This document shows positions 20,997 to 33,538 of a DNA stretch of 64,000 nucleotides, one piece after another. The notes beneath the pieces are model-generated. The model saw only the letters and a list, made by a program, of their open reading frames with translations, had not been told where the DNA came from and searched no databases. The stretch lies in the NCBI GenBank assembly GCA_019054805.1, contig JAHQIY010000010.1, forward strand, positions 2,711,501 through 2,775,500, given 5' to 3'. This DNA is from Brachionus manjavacas (taxonomy: Eukaryota > Rotifera > Eurotatoria > Ploima > Brachionidae). The first letter of the stretch is position 1, and each line of letters begins with the position of its first letter. The position numbers and the translations under genes were made by a program.

Positions 20997-22797
20997 TTAA
21001 TTTAACAAATCCACTGTTGACCCGATCAGGGTAGATATAGAACCGGCTGTTATTTGAGATCGACTTGCACTCTTCTGCACACTGGCACTCTGCTGCGGAT
21101 CATAGTCACAAAAGTACTTGCCCGACTCCACTCTTTCCTTGAGCAGCGACAGCTTGTAGTTGGCACTGGTAATTTTAAACTTAACTGTGGACAAAGTGTC
21201 ATTGTCAATGTGAAATTTGGTGTACACGGGCTGATAGAGCTGGTCCAGCGAGCTCAATTTTTCGCCACTGACCTCACTAACCTTGAACTTGGCGCTCACC
21301 TTTCCGTCCATGCTAACACACCCGATCTGAAATAGGACCTGAGTGCGTTCTTCCTTCTCCTGTCTGTTTACTAGCGCCTTTGGCTCCGATGACTCTAAAC
21401 TCACCCTGAACTCCTTGGTGTCCACCACAATCACCATCGGCATCAGCACCATAAAACTGCACTGGCCCAAACTCTTGCCATGCGTGAGCCTGTAGTCCAA
21501 GACAAGCTCAACAGTCTGCTGGTCGTGGTTGCACGACCAATTGGCCTCGAGCACCATCGGCGCCTCTTCTTTCAAATACCTAAATTCATACTTGAGCAAT
21601 TCGAAGTTGAAAAAGGCCGCCATTTTGTTCACTTGATGCTGGGCCTTTAGCTCACTGACCAAATTTTGTGTCTTGAACCTGAAGTTGAACTCGTCCATGC
21701 CCGTGAACAAAGACTCGTTTTTTTCTAGCAGTTGTGTGTTCAGCTTCAAGTCCTGGTTGAGTATGCTCAAATTTTTGAGGTTAAACTCCAACAAAGGCAG
21801 CTCCAGAGACAACAGCTTCAAAATGGCATACGGAAAGGATATTTTCATGCAGCCAAAGCACTTGATTTTAGATCTTGACGGCTCGCCGATTTTAAAATAG
21901 GCATGGATGGTCTCGTTGAAAGCAATGGCAATGGGAATGATCTCGCAGCCGGCATTCACGGTCAATGGGCTGATTATGGACGCTCTGGTGCTCTGCTGCT
22001 CGAACAGAGAAGTGGTGTGACGAAAGTCGGGAGTGGTCCGGCCTGGAAAGCACGCCGGAGTGAATCTGCCCGCCGGCGAAGAGCTCACCGTGGGTTTTTT
22101 GATGGCCAGATTGTACTGAAACGAGCTCTCCACTTCTTTGTCCTCGTCAATGTTGTACAATGAGTTTTCGTTGGCAATTTTGGCTTTGGGCGAAAAGTCC
22201 ATGTCGAACAGAGAAGACTCGCTCTTGTTCAAATCGGCCTGCAAGTTGCTGCCCATGGACACCGACCGGGTCATGCTTGACTCGGCGCTGAAGTTGTACT
22301 GGTAGGTTTTTGAGTGTTGCTTGGGCGCTTTGGACGCCGGTTTCTGCAGCTGGAGATTCTTGCTTATTTCGCGCAGCACGTCCATGTTCTGCACGTTGGT
22401 CTGCTCGTTTTTGGGGTTGATTTTGAGCATCACTTTGACCGGCTGCTCGTCCGAGTCCGACTCGGACTCGGAGCTTGACGGCGAGGAGACATAGTTGTTC
22501 ATGTCGTCGTTGGTGCGACGCCGCAAGTCTATGGATGAGTCGGGCCGCAGTGAGTAGCCCTCGCTGTCAACATCGCTGATTTTCAAATGGTCAAACAGGT
22601 CCAGAGACAGGGAGTTGAGTGACTTTTCTTCGCCGCTCTTGGTCTCGTCCACCTGGCTCGTCGCTGCTGACGATGATGCTGCTGCTGATGCTGATGCCGA
22701 TGCAGGTTTGCTCTGCGCTTGCTTTTTTTGGTTTTTGCTGTGAGATTTGTGTTTCGGTTTCGACCGGTCAGAAAGTCAACGTTGAAAATGTTCAAGC
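20997..22797 (-). CDS. FCHO-type terminal exon (linker plus mu-homology domain), copy 1
   Basis: Encodes the C-terminal ~600 residues of an F-BAR/muniscin endocytic adaptor. Order: a basic start (NIFNVDFLTGRNRN), an Ala/Ser run, an acidic Ser-rich linker with DVDSEGYSLRPD (like the conserved DEEGYxxRP element of this family), then a mu-homology domain from about CEIIPIAIAFNETIHAYFK to YKLSLLKERVESGKYFCD. In vertebrate FCHO proteins this domain binds cargo adaptors and Eps15 at early clathrin pits. The acceptor is placed at AAG/GC (22797), which gives the phase needed by the F-BAR donor, though its pyrimidine tract is poor. A minus-strand AATAAA lies at 20862-20857. This copy has a one-base loss plus T-to-G near 22748, so the first ~20 residues are out of frame with the 551-residue remainder. 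Confidence 0.85.
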
Positions 22798-23296
22798 CTT
22801 GGGTGGACAAAATTTTTTATTTGTTTGTGGTAAGGGGACAGTTTTTGGAAGATTTAAATTTAAATTATGGATAGATTTTTTTATTTTTTTGATTTTTTGT
22901 TATTTTTTTAGTTTACTTTTTTTTATTTGTCGCTCCGAGGTTAAAATTCCTAAAAAAAATGGCTGGTCATTTTTTAAAAATTAAGAAAATTTTTTGGGAA
23001 AAATTTTTGGGGTCAAATGGGTGAAAAAAAAGTCAAATAATTAAATTTAAAACTCAACAACTCAAAAAAAAAACTAAATAATATCACCCCTTTTTCGTGG
23101 CCTTTTGCTACTGGGGGTTAGGATCAGAATTTTTTTATTTTTAACGCCAAATAAAATTTTAGACCTTTCAAAATATAAAAACTTTATATCAATCAAATTT
23201 AAGGACTCAAAGGGACTAAATCCCGATTTTGTCCGTAAAATATTAATTAACAAAAAAGCTTCATTTTTGTAACTAGACATTTATTCATTTGTTTTT
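22798..23296 (-). other. Intron sequence upstream of the terminal exon, unit 1
   Basis: AT-rich. It includes a 68-codon minus-strand frame (23280-23074, beginning SSYKNEAFLLINILRTKS) kept in all five units. I do not recognise it, and conservation only reflects the recent duplication. Confidence 0.4.
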
Positions 23297-23395
23297 CTGT
23301 ACCGAGCTAGGGCTCCTTCAGAATAAATCAAAAAAATCAAAATCAAAAAGAAAATCAAAATAAAATAAATAAGCCAAAAAAAATGAAAGTTAAGA
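23297..23395 (-). repeat. Third LINE 3' tail of the unit, minus orientation
   Basis: CTGTACCGAGCTAGGGCTCC plus TTCAG, then AAATCAAAATAAAATAAATAAGCC. The minus-strand hairpin is GAGC-CCTA-GCTC. Repeated at 30795, 38284, 45788 and 53281. 23400-24000 beyond it is AT-rich with no recognisable content. Confidence 0.7.
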
Positions 23396-24004
23396 AGACA
23401 TCAATTAAAAATTTATTAAATAGTCAATTAATTGTATTTATTCGTTAATTAAAAGTATTGTTTGTCATTTAAAACAATTAGTTATCACAAAATTTAATTA
23501 AATGTCATTTAATTTATGAAATAAAGTCAAGTTTAAAAATATCATTAATTAAATTTATTTTATAAGTTTTAAAAAAATAAGGAATCGTGCTTGGACAATA
23601 AAACCAGTCTAATATACCATAAACCAGAAATACCTTGTTATTTAAGCTTAAAAAAAATTTCCAATTTTTGCTCACCAAAATAATTAATAAAAATTGTTAT
23701 TCAAAAAATCAACAAAAATTATCTCAATCGAAATTAAGATAGTGATTAAAAAAATGCTATTTAATTAATTGTGGTAAGATACCTTTCATTCAAATTTGAT
23801 TTAAAAAGTGGGCCCGGTTTTGAATATAGAATAGCCTAGACTAAGCATAAACGGGGATATAAACAAAAGAAAAATCGTAAATATAAAATACAATAACCAC
23901 TCTATTAGCGATTCAGCCGAAATTGCAGAATTTTTTGCATTTAACCTAGAAATTTTTTTGATGGTCAAACATCGGTGAGGTAAAGTTCGCTAATATTTCT
24001 TATA

Positions 24005-24614
24005 CAGTGGTGCTCCGGATTTAGTAATTTACGTAAATTTATGTAAAAAAATGTCCAAAAAATTTAAATAATTAAAAATTAAAAAAAAATGAATTTTTTT
24101 TATCCTTAAATATTTATTTTCAAAATTATTTAAAAAAAAAAATTAATCATAATTTACGTAAATTTTGGTAAAATATAATCAATTTAATAGAAAAAATAGT
24201 AAATTTGGTAATTAAAATTTTTAATTAATTTTTTTATGGTAAAAAAAATATCTGAAATAGTTTTAATGCTTTTTAAGTGTTTGACCAACCTCCTTTATTT
24301 TCTATTAATTTAATTACTATCTAGATTTTAATTTAAATTAATAATAATTTTATTTTATATTTTCAATTTTAACCCTTTTTAAATGTTTAATGTAATTTTG
24401 ACATTTTACCATTTTTTAACCATTAAATTGATTACTTTTCATCAAAATTTACGTAAATTATGGAATTTTTTTACACAATTTTGAAAATAAATATTGAATG
24501 ATAAAAAAATTCATTTTTTTTTTTAAAAAGTGCCAAATTATTTCAATTTTTTGGAAATTTTTTTACATAATTTTACGTAAAATTTTCGATATTCACCAAA
24601 TTTTATGTAAAATC
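24005..24614. mobile_element. Long fold-back (MITE-like) element, unit 1
   Basis: Left arm from CAGTGGTGCTCCGG through ACGTAAATTTATGTAAAAAA, CCAAAAAATT, AATGAATTTTTT, AAATATTTATTTTCAAAATT, ATAATTTACGTAAATTTTG and AATCAATTTAAT. The same blocks recur in reverse complement order between about 24410 and 24614, centred near 24310. The right CAGTGGTG terminus is missing, so the right end is truncated. Non-coding. Confidence 0.65.
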
Positions 24615-24769
24615 TATATGCATTTAGCAAGAAATGAAATCGTGAAAAAGCTCAAAACAACCGTCAAGAGTAGCAGGAGGTTTTGATCTAATATCCAACA
24701 AGGTATGTAAAATCTCCCTTTCCAAAAACTAGTTAACATACACAAACAATTTAACAGCTCACTCAATTA

Positions 24770-25142
24770 TGGCCCTTCAATCTGGAAAAAATCCAAAATT
24801 ATAATGATTCTTAAAAAAAGATAAACCTCCAGATAATCTGGACTCTTACAGACCGATCTCCCTTATCAGTTGCTTTGCCAAATGGCTCGAAAAATTGTAA
24901 AACAAAAGATTCAAAATTCGGCAGAAAAATCAAAAATTCTACCAAATTTTCTATCTTCAGAAAATCTAAAATCACTCAAGACCACACATTGAGATTAATA
25001 ACAGATGGATTCACCCACAATCATCTCACTGGGACTATTTTCTTCGATCTTCGAAAAAGCCTTAGACAAAACATCTCACTATGGTATAATAGCAGAATTT
25101 ATGCAACGCAATCTCCATTAATTATTTCGGGTCTAGTCCATT
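24770..25142 (+). pseudogene. LINE reverse transcriptase relic, + strand, unit 1
   Basis: Frameshifted reading gives DKPPDNLDSYRPISLISCFA, KWLEKIVKQKIQ, then ITDGFTHNHLTGTIFFDL and EKALDKTSHYGI: the fingers and first palm motif. The QGSxLGP and FADD motifs are absent. It runs opposite to the other LINE pieces in the unit. Confidence 0.6.
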
Positions 25143-25190
25143 AGGTGAACAATTCATGTTCACGGTATAAGTAAACAAATTGTTCACCTA
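25142..25190. repeat. 49-bp hairpin with TAGGTGAACAATT arms, unit 1
   Basis: TAGGTGAACAATT and its exact reverse complement AATTGTTCACCTA flank a 23-bp loop, with TA at both outer edges. Could be a minimal mariner-type solo end pair. Also at 32629, 40126, 47630 and 55122, with further single TAGGTGAACA copies at about 55187 and 55231. Confidence 0.6.
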
Positions 25191-25512
25191 ATTATTTTTA
25201 AACTTATAAGTGTTTTTAATCTTGAACATGAACATTTATTTATAAAATTTTCAAATTTTTTTTAATTATTCTATTATTACGCTTTCAATTTTAATTAAAA
25301 ATTATCCATCAATTGTACTATATTTATACTCCAGCTTTTTCTATCTGTAGTATTAACTCTTATTTGAACTAAAAATTAAACTTTATTTTTTCTATCAGTA
25401 TTTTTATATGTGTTATGCGCAAGGAGCTACCATAGGGGACCTACTAGTAGGCCACCTTCGCAATCTAGTCTTGCTGTAGCTTTTATATATTATTATTATT
25501 ATTATTATTAAA

Positions 25513-26050
25513 AAATGAAAATCCAAGAGCAGAAAGAGTTTCATTAAATTTTAAATCTCTAAAAGTATTAAAGATGTATTTGGCTGAGTCAGTTTCAATG
25601 GACAAAGAGAAAGATTGAATAGAAGCAAAGCAAATATTAAACATTTTCTCTTGATCAACAGTACTTGAAGCTTTCTTAAAATTACCAACAAATTTTGTTC
25701 TTCTGGAAAGGTGACAAAATCAGCATCTCCTCTTAGTTTTGTGGATGTTTTCTAAGAATTTCAAAATTTCTTAGAATTTTTAAAATCATTAGCCTTTTAG
25801 CCTCAAAAAATAGTTTTATTTTTTTGACGGTTCAGTTTTTAAACTCCCCTCTAGCTTCCCTATATTCAAAAAGATTCTGTTCTGTTTTGTCCATCATTTA
25901 ATTTTGATAATTTTAATCCTTAAAATTTCATAATGATCTGAGTTCACAATCAAACCAAGGAGATTGTTCAATTTTTCTTATTCTTTGATTTCTTTAATGG
26001 ACAACATGATTCTTTATTATCCTTAATTAGACTCCACTTACTCTCTACAA
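25513..26050 (-). pseudogene. LINE endonuclease/RT linker relic, unit 2
   Basis: Contains the 11-bp CTTTTAGCCTC block (about 25794) missing from unit 1. Otherwise equivalent, ending at the SINE. Confidence 0.55.
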
Positions 26051-26352
26051 GGGCCCGTATAGCCGAATGGTTAGCGTGTTAGTCATGCAAGCAGAGGATC
26101 GAGGGTCAAAACCCGCTGAGGGTGAAAAAATCTTCTAAAATATCGAATGTTTAAACCTCTTTCATCTTAAAAAAAGGGAGACTAGTTTCGACTGGGTAAT
26201 AATTGCTGTGTAGATGATCAACTTGATGAAGTATCCTCTGTGTCAGATCGGAGCCGTTGCTCAAAAAGGTACTTGAAAAGGAGATGAGCGCCTCTCGACA
26301 ATTATTACTCTATACAGGATAGAATAGGGACAATTATTACTCTATACAGAAT
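26051..26352 (+). mobile_element. tRNA-headed SINE, unit 2
   Basis: Head at 26051-26124 is identical by eye to unit 1. The body has one extra A in the A-run near 26170. Confidence 0.6.
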
Positions 26353-26522
26353 CAAGTTTTCTCATTAGAGTATAATAGAATTCCTTTAAAAGATTTCCAA
26401 CCTTTTCAATATTTTTTTCAGCGATTAACCTGAATTGATAAGTGAAAATATTAGATTTCTCGACCTAAATAGGAAGCTCAGTAAAAATTTATCATCACTG
26501 AAAAGACAACCAACCAACAATA

Positions 26523-28012
26523 CAGTCAATCCTGGGTATAATGAACAACTTGGGCGGAAAATTCGGTATTCGTTATATCGAAAAATGATAGGTACAAAAA
26601 AATTTTATTGATAAAAAATCTAAAATAAAAATAAAAACGAAAAGTTATTTTTTTTTTCCAAATAATCGGTAATAGATGGTTGTTTGGTAAAGCTACTTTC
26701 AATTATAAAATCTTCAATATTAAATAATAAATTAATTACATTAATTTTTCTGTACCGGCTAAGTTCTTTTCGTAATGTTCTCTGTTGCTTTTGACTACAA
26801 AATAGTAGAAATTGTAGAAGCATTAACGTTGTATTTTTGGCCAGCTTTGAAGTGGTTATTTTTCGCTCAGTATGCTTTTTTTTTAATTTCTATCTTGACT
26901 TCAAGAGATAAACATTTTCTCTTTTTTTTCAAACTTGCTTTTCATTCATTTTTATCAATTAGAATTTTTAGATAAACAATAATTATTTATTTATTTTGTT
27001 TTCTGTACCGAGCAAAAGCTCCTTGAGATTAAAAAAAAGAAAATCAAAATAAAATAAAGTAAAATAAGATAGAATAAAAATTTAAAAAATTAAATGTAAT
27101 AAAATGGCTTAAAATAGAGGAAAATTAATGAAATTGAACTAAGAGAGTAAAAGGATACATATTTTTAAAAATTGATTGTTCAGGGAAAAAAGAAGAAATT
27201 GTAAGGTAGCAATTACACAATGGAGTACGGTTTTCAATACATCTTGATTCGAAACCTTCTTTGTATTCCTCCACCAGTCTTACAACTAGTGGAATAGAAT
27301 GACTCAGTCCTGTCCCAACATATATCTCACTCAACTCAAAAAGCCGATTCGAGACTGTTAGTAATTTAAGTTTATTAAAAGCTTCATGATTCACGATGTT
27401 GGAGGGAGTATCATATTTTAACTTGAGGATAGATCTTACTGCTGTATTCTGAATTGCTTGTAGTTTTTTGATATTATTTTCTGAAAATGAATTCAAGCAA
27501 GGAAAAGAATAGTCTAAAATAGATCCGACTAAAGATTTATATAAATTTCTTGGTGTGTTTTGAGTAAGACCCCATTTTTTGCTTGACAATATCTTAATAA
27601 TATTTAACCTTTTATTGCAGCGTTCTTTGATTTCGTCTACTAATATATTAAAATTTAATTTAGAATCAAATTTTTTACCAAGAAACTTGATTTCTTTTTG
27701 GCTCACTATTCTGTTTCCATAAATTTTTTAGTTTAGATTATCACTCTCTTTTTTATCTAGAAAAGACTAATGAACACGACTTTTCTAATTAGTAATTGTC
27801 AAGTATTTATCTACTATTTTTTATTATCAAGGTTCATTTTTTTAGCTTATTTACTCTATTTTGATTATTTTTTTTATCTAATTTTATTAACTTTTATTTT
27901 ATTTTTATTTTATTTTTAACTTATTATAAAGGAGCTTTAGCTTGGTACAGAAAACAAATAAATAAAATAAAATAAAAAAATAATGGGGGTTCGTTATACA
28001 GAGGATCGACTG
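26523..28012 (-). mobile_element. Pogo/Tigger-like transposon with nested LINEs, unit 2
   Basis: TA-flanked ends as in unit 1. Without the inverted duplication the element is 1.49 kb. The C-terminal coding tail reads FTKQPSITDYL here. Confidence 0.7.
27003..27785 (-). pseudogene. LINE RT C-terminal piece, unit 2
   Basis: A 193-codon frame is open from 27706 to 27125: QKEIKFLGKKFDSKLNF, NKRLNIIKIL, LVGSILDYSFPCLNS, IQNTAVRSILKLKYDTPS, PLVVRLVEEYKEGFESR. This is the thumb and tail of the reverse transcriptase. The catalytic part is missing by 5' truncation. Variant type B (ACACAATGGAGTACGG), shared with units 3 and 4. Confidence 0.8.
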
Positions 28013-28497
28013 TAGTTGAAAATGATTTAAAATCTTCTTGATGTAGAATATGGCCAATATAACTTAGCTTAGCTTTGATATCATTTGATTTGTTTGAGAA
28101 ACTTATTCGCGAAGACTTATTAGTTTAGCTTTTAAGTTTTAAATCTTTTGAGAATTAAACAAAACTTTTTTCTCATGATTTATGATCCATGTTAGCTACC
28201 ACTCCGTACTGAGTAGTAGTACTACTCCTACTAATAACAAAATATAATAAATGTTAAGAATTTGTATAAAAATTTTTATTCAAATTTTGATTAGAATTAA
28301 TCAAGCCAAAAAAGAAAAAAGAAAATAGAAAAAAAAAGATCAAAAATTCTTATCTTTTTTATTAACTACAAAAATTATTCAGTGAAGAGAAAAAAGGAGA
28401 AAAAATTAAAATCGCAATAAATCACTTGACCATAAAATACACATAAACTTAGAAAAAAGGCGCTTGAATAAAAGCCAACATAATAATAATAAAATGC

Positions 28498-30298
28498 TTA
28501 ATTTAACAAATCCACTGTTGACCCGATCAGGGTAGATATAGAACCGGCTGTTATTTGAGATCGACTTGCACTCTTCTGCACACTGGCACTCTGCTGCGGA
28601 TCATAGTCACAAAAGTACTTGCCCGACTCCACTCTTTCCTTGAGCAGCGACAGCTTGTAGTTGGCACTGGTAATTTTAAACTTAACTGTGGACAAAGTGT
28701 CATTGTCAATGTGAAATTTGGTGTACACGGGCTGATAGAGCTGGTCCAGCGAGCTCAATTTTTCGCCACTGACCTCACTAACCTTGAACTTGGCGCTCAC
28801 CTTTCCGTCCATGCTAACACACCCGATCTGAAATAGGACCTGAGTGCGTTCTTCCTTCTCCTGTCTGTTTACTAGCGCCTTTGGCTCCGATGACTCTAAA
28901 CTCACCCTGAACTCCTTGGTGTCCACCACAATCACCATCGGCATCAGCACCATAAAACTGCACTGGCCCAAACTCTTGCCATGCGTGAGCCTGTAGTCCA
29001 AGACAAGCTCAACAGTCTGCTGGTCGTGGTTGCACGACCAATTGGCCTCGAGCACCATCGGCGCCTCTTCTTTCAAATACCTAAATTCATACTTGAGCAA
29101 TTCGAAGTTGAAAAGGCCGCCATTTTGTTCACTTGATGCTGGGCCTTTAGCTCACTGACCAAATTTTGTGTCTTGAACCTGAAGTTGAACTCGTCCATGC
29201 CCGTGAACAAAGACTCGTTTTTTTCTAGCAGTTGTGTGTTCAGCTTCAAGTCCTGGTTGAGTATGCTCAAATTTTTGAGGTTAAACTCCAACAAAGGCAG
29301 CTCCAGAGACAACAGCTTCAAAATGGCATACGGAAAGGATATTTTCATGCAGCCAAAGCACTTGATTTTAGATCTTGACGGCTCGCCGATTTTAAAATAG
29401 GCATGGATGGTCTCGTTGAAAGCAATGGCAATGGGAATGATCTCGCAGCCGGCATTCACGGTCAATGGGCTGATTATGGACGCTCTGGTGCTCTGTTGCT
29501 CGAACAGAGAAGTGGTGTGACGAAAGTCGGGAGTGGTCCGGCCTGGAAAGCACGCCGGAGTGAATCTGCCCGCCGGCGAAGAGCTCACCGTGGGTTTTTT
29601 GATGGCCAGATTGTACTGAAACGAGCTCTCCACTTCTTTGTCCTCGTCAATGTTGTACAATGAGTTTTCGTTGGCAATTTTGGCTTTGGGCGAAAAGTCC
29701 ATGTCGAACAGAGAAGACTCGCTCTTGTTCAAATCGGCCTGCAAGTTGCTGCCCATGGACACCGACCGGGTCATGCTTGACTCGGCGCTGAAGTTGTACT
29801 GGTAGGTTTTTGAGTGTTGCTTGGGCGCTTTGGACGCCGGTTTCTGCAGCTGGAGATTCTTGCTTATTTCGCGCAGCACGTCCATGTTCTGCACGTTGGT
29901 CTGCTCGTTTTTGGGGTTGATTTTGAGCATCACTTTGACCGGCTGCTCGTCCGAGTCCGACTCGGACTCGGAGCTTGACGGCGAGGAGACATAGTTGTTC
30001 ATGTCGTCGTTGGTGCGACGCCGCAAGTCTATGGATGAGTCGGGCCGCAGTGAGTAGCCCTCGCTGTCAACATCGCTGATTTTCAAATGGTCAAACAGGT
30101 CCAGAGACAGGGAGTTGAGTGACTTTTCTTCGCCGCTCTTGGTCTCGTCCACCTGGCTCGTCGCTGCTGACGATGATGCTGCTGCTGATGCTGATGCCGA
30201 TGCAGGTTTGCTCTGCGCTTGCTTTTTTTGGTTTTTGCTGTGAGATTTTTTGTTTCGGTTTCGACCGGTCAGAAAGTCAACGTTGAAAATGTTCAAGC
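28498..30298 (-). CDS. FCHO-type terminal exon, copy 2
   Basis: The N-terminal part is intact here: the frame passes NKKSHSKNQKKQ and the Ala/Ser run without a break. One A is missing from a run of five at 29111-29114, which shifts the frame in the middle of the mu-homology domain (after VNKMAAF). The last 200 residues remain open in the other frame (29100-28498). If the deletion is real the product ends early inside the domain. If it is a sequencing error the exon is complete. Confidence 0.85.
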
Positions 30299-31497
30299 CT
30301 TGGGTGGACAAAATTTTTTATTTGTTTGTGGTAAGGGGACAGTTTTTGGAAGATTTAAATTTAAATTATGGATAGATTTTTTATTTTTTTTTGATTTTTT
30401 GTTATTTTTTTAGTTTACTTTTTTTTATTTGTCGCTCCGAGGTTAAAATTCCTAAAAAAAATGGCTGGTCATTTTTTAAAATTAAGAAAATTTTTTGGGA
30501 AAAATTTTTGGGGTCAAATGGGTGAAAAAAAGTCAAATAATTAAATTTAAAACTCAACAACTCAAAAAAAACTAAATAATATCACCCCTTTTTCGTGGCC
30601 TTTTGCTACTGGGGGTTAGGATCAGAATTTTTTTATTTTTAACGCCAAATAAAATTTTAGACCTTTCAAAATATAAAAACTTTATATCAATCAAATTTAA
30701 GGACTCAAAGGGACTAAATCCCGATTTTGTCCGTAAAATATTAATTAACAAAAAAGCTTCATTTTTGTAACTAGACATTTATTCATTTGTTTTTCTGTAC
30801 CGAGCTAGGGCTCCTTCAGAATAAATCAAAAAAATCAAAATCAAAAAGAAAATCAAAATAAAATAAATAAGCCAAAAAAATGAAAGTTAAGAAGACATCA
30901 ATTAAAAATTTATTAAATAGTCAATTAATTGTATTTATTCGTTAATTAAAAGTATTGTTTGTCATTTAAAACAATTAGTTATCACAAAATTTAATTAAAT
31001 GTCATTTAATTTATGAAATAAAGTCAAGTTTAAAAATATCATTAATTAAATTTATTTTATAAGTTTTAAAAAAATAAGGAATCGTGCTTGGACAATAAAA
31101 CCAGTCTAATATACCATAAACCAGAAATACCTTGTTATTTAAGCTTAAAAAATTTCCATTTTTTGCTCACCAAAATAATTAATAAAAATTGTTATTCTAA
31201 AAATCAAGAAAAATTATCTCAATCGAAATTAAGATAGTGATTAAAAAAATGCTATTTAATTAATTGTGGTAAGATACCTTTCATTCAAATTTGATTTAAA
31301 AAGTGGGCCCGGTTTTGAATATAGAATAGCCTAGACTAAGCATAAACGGGGATATAAACAAAAGAAAAATCGTAAATATAAAATACAATAACCACTCTAT
31401 TAGCGATTCAGCCGAAATTGCAGAATTTTTGCATTTAACCTAGAAATTTTTTGATGGTCAAACATCGGTGAGGTAAAGTTCGCTAATATTTCTTATA

Positions 31498-32103
31498 CAG
31501 TGGTGCTCCGGATTTAGTAATTTACGTAAATTTATGTAAAAAAATGTCCAAAAAATTGAAATAATTAAAAATTAAAAAAAAAATGAATTTTTTTATCCTT
31601 AAATATTTATTTTCAAAATTATTTAAAAAAAAATTAATCATAATTTACGTAAATTTTGGTAAAATATAATCAATTTAATAGAAAAAATAGTAAATTTGGT
31701 AATTAAAATTTTTAATTAATTTTTTTATGGTAAAAAATATCTGAAATAGTTTTAATGCTTTTTAAGTGTTTGACCAACCTCCTTTATTTTCTATTAATTT
31801 AATTACTATCTAGATTTTAATTTAAATTAATAATAATTTTATTTTATATTTTCAATTTTAACCCTTTTTAAATGTTTAATGTAATTTTGACATTTTACCA
31901 TTTTTTAACCATTAAATTGATTACTTTTCATCAAAATTTACGTAAATTATGGAATTTTTTTACACAATTTTGAAAATAAATATTGAATGATAAAAAAATT
32001 CATTTTTTTTTTTAAAAAGTGCCAAATTATTTCAATTTTTTGGAAATTTTTTTACATAATTTTACGTAAAATTTTCGATATTCACCAAATTTTATGTAAA
32101 ATC
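31498..32103. mobile_element. Fold-back element, unit 2
   Basis: Carries AATTGAAATAATT in the left arm, where unit 1 has AATTTAAATAATT. The right-arm counterpart supports the unit 2 version as ancestral. Confidence 0.65.
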
Positions 32104-32261
32104 TATATGCATTTAGCAAGAAATGAAATCGTGAAAAAGCTCAAAACAACCGTCAAGAGTAGCAGGAGGTTTTGATCTAATATCCAACAAGGTATGTAAA
32201 ATCTCCCTTTCCAAAAACTAGTTAACATACACAAACAATTTAACAGCTCACTCAATTATGG

Positions 32262-32631
32262 CCCTTCAATCTGGAAAAATCCAAAATTATAATGATTCTT
32301 AAAAAAGATAAACCTCCAGATAATCTGGACTCTTACAGACCGATCTCCCTTATCAGTTGCTTTGCCAAATGGCTCGAAAAATTGTAAAACAAAAGATTCA
32401 AAATTCGGCAGAAAAATCAAAAATTCTACCAAATTTTCTATCTTCAGAAAATCTAAAATCACTCAAGACCACACATTGAGATTAATAACAGATGGATTCA
32501 CCCACAATCATCTCACTGGGACTATTTTCTTCGATCTTCGAAAAAGCCTTAGACAAAACATCTCACTATGGTATAATAGCAGAATTTATGCAACGCAATC
32601 TCCATTAATTATTTCGGGTCTAGTCCATTAG
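32262..32631 (+). pseudogene. LINE reverse transcriptase relic, + strand, unit 2
   Basis: A-run lengths near 32275 and 32302 differ from unit 1. The same motifs are otherwise readable. Confidence 0.6.
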
Positions 32632-33002
32632 GTGAACAATTCATGTTCACGGTATAAGTAAACAAATTGTTCACCTAATTATTTTTAAACTTATAAGTGT
32701 TTTTAATCTTGAACATGAACATTTATTTATAAAATTTTCAAATTTTTTTTTTAATTATTCTATTATTACGCTTTCAATTTTAATTAAAAATTATCCATCA
32801 ATTGTACTATATTTATACTCCAGCTTTTTCTATCTGTAGTATTAACTCTTATTTGAACTAAAAATTAAACTTTATTTTTTCTATCAGTATTTTTATATGT
32901 GTTATGCGCAAGGAGCTACCATAGGGGACCTACTAGTAGGCCACCTTCGCAATCTAGTCTTGCTGTAGCTTTTATATATTATTATTATTATTATTATTAA
33001 AA

Positions 33003-33538
33003 AATGAAAATCCAAGAGCAGAAAGAGTTTCATTAAATTTTAAATCTCTAAAAGTATTAAAGATGTATTTGGCTGAGTCAGTTTCAATGGACAAAGAGAA
33101 AGATTGAATAGAAGCAAAGCAAATATTAAACATTTTCTCTTGATCAACAGTACTTGAAGCTTTCTTAAAATTACCAACAAATTTTGTTCTTCTGGAAAGG
33201 TGACAAAATCAGCATCTCCTCTTAGTTTTGTGGATGTTTTCTAAGAATTTCAAAATTTCTTAGAATTTTTAAAATCATTAGCCTTTTAGCCTCAAAAAAT
33301 AGTTTTATTTTTTTGACGGTTCAGTTTTTTAAACTCCCTCTAGCTTCCCTATATTCAAAAAGATTCTGTTCTGTTTTGTCCATCATTTAATTTTGATAAT
33401 TTTAATCCTTAAAATTTCATAATGATCTGAGTTCACAATCAAACCAAGGAGATTGTTCAATTTTCTTATTCTTTGATTTCTTTAATGGACAACATGATTC
33501 TTTATTATCCTTAATTAGACTCCACTTACTCTCTACAA
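33003..33538 (-). pseudogene. LINE endonuclease/RT linker relic, unit 3
   Basis: One C is missing from AAACTCCCCTC near 33333, compared with the other units. Confidence 0.55.

Larger units (their letters stand above)
17599..25217 (-). repeat. Tandem array unit 1 (7.62 kb, leftmost)
   Basis: First of five direct repeats. Left edge: similarity with the other units begins at AATCTTGAACATGAAC. The preceding sequence is unrelated to the inter-unit junctions. It is about 120 bp longer than the others because of a local inverted duplication at 19841-19967, and it lacks an 11-bp block (near 18175) that units 2-5 have. Confidence 0.9.
25218..32704 (-). repeat. Tandem array unit 2 (7.49 kb)
   Basis: Joined to unit 1 by a 9-bp sequence AGTGTTTTT that is found at neither outer edge of the array. 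Unit-specific differences include AAATAAAAACG/CCAAATAATCGG near 26630-26665, where the other four units have a longer TGTGAGAAAAAAC version. Confidence 0.9.

Noticed and set aside
21054-22163. Repeated + strand frames of 75-93 codons opposite each mu-homology exon
   Set aside because: Antisense shadows that recur only because the exon recurs five times.
23074-23280. Conserved 68-codon intronic ORF as an extra FCHO exon
   Set aside because: AT-rich, no resemblance to the family, and conserved only among recent duplicates; no consensus splice sites were seen around it.
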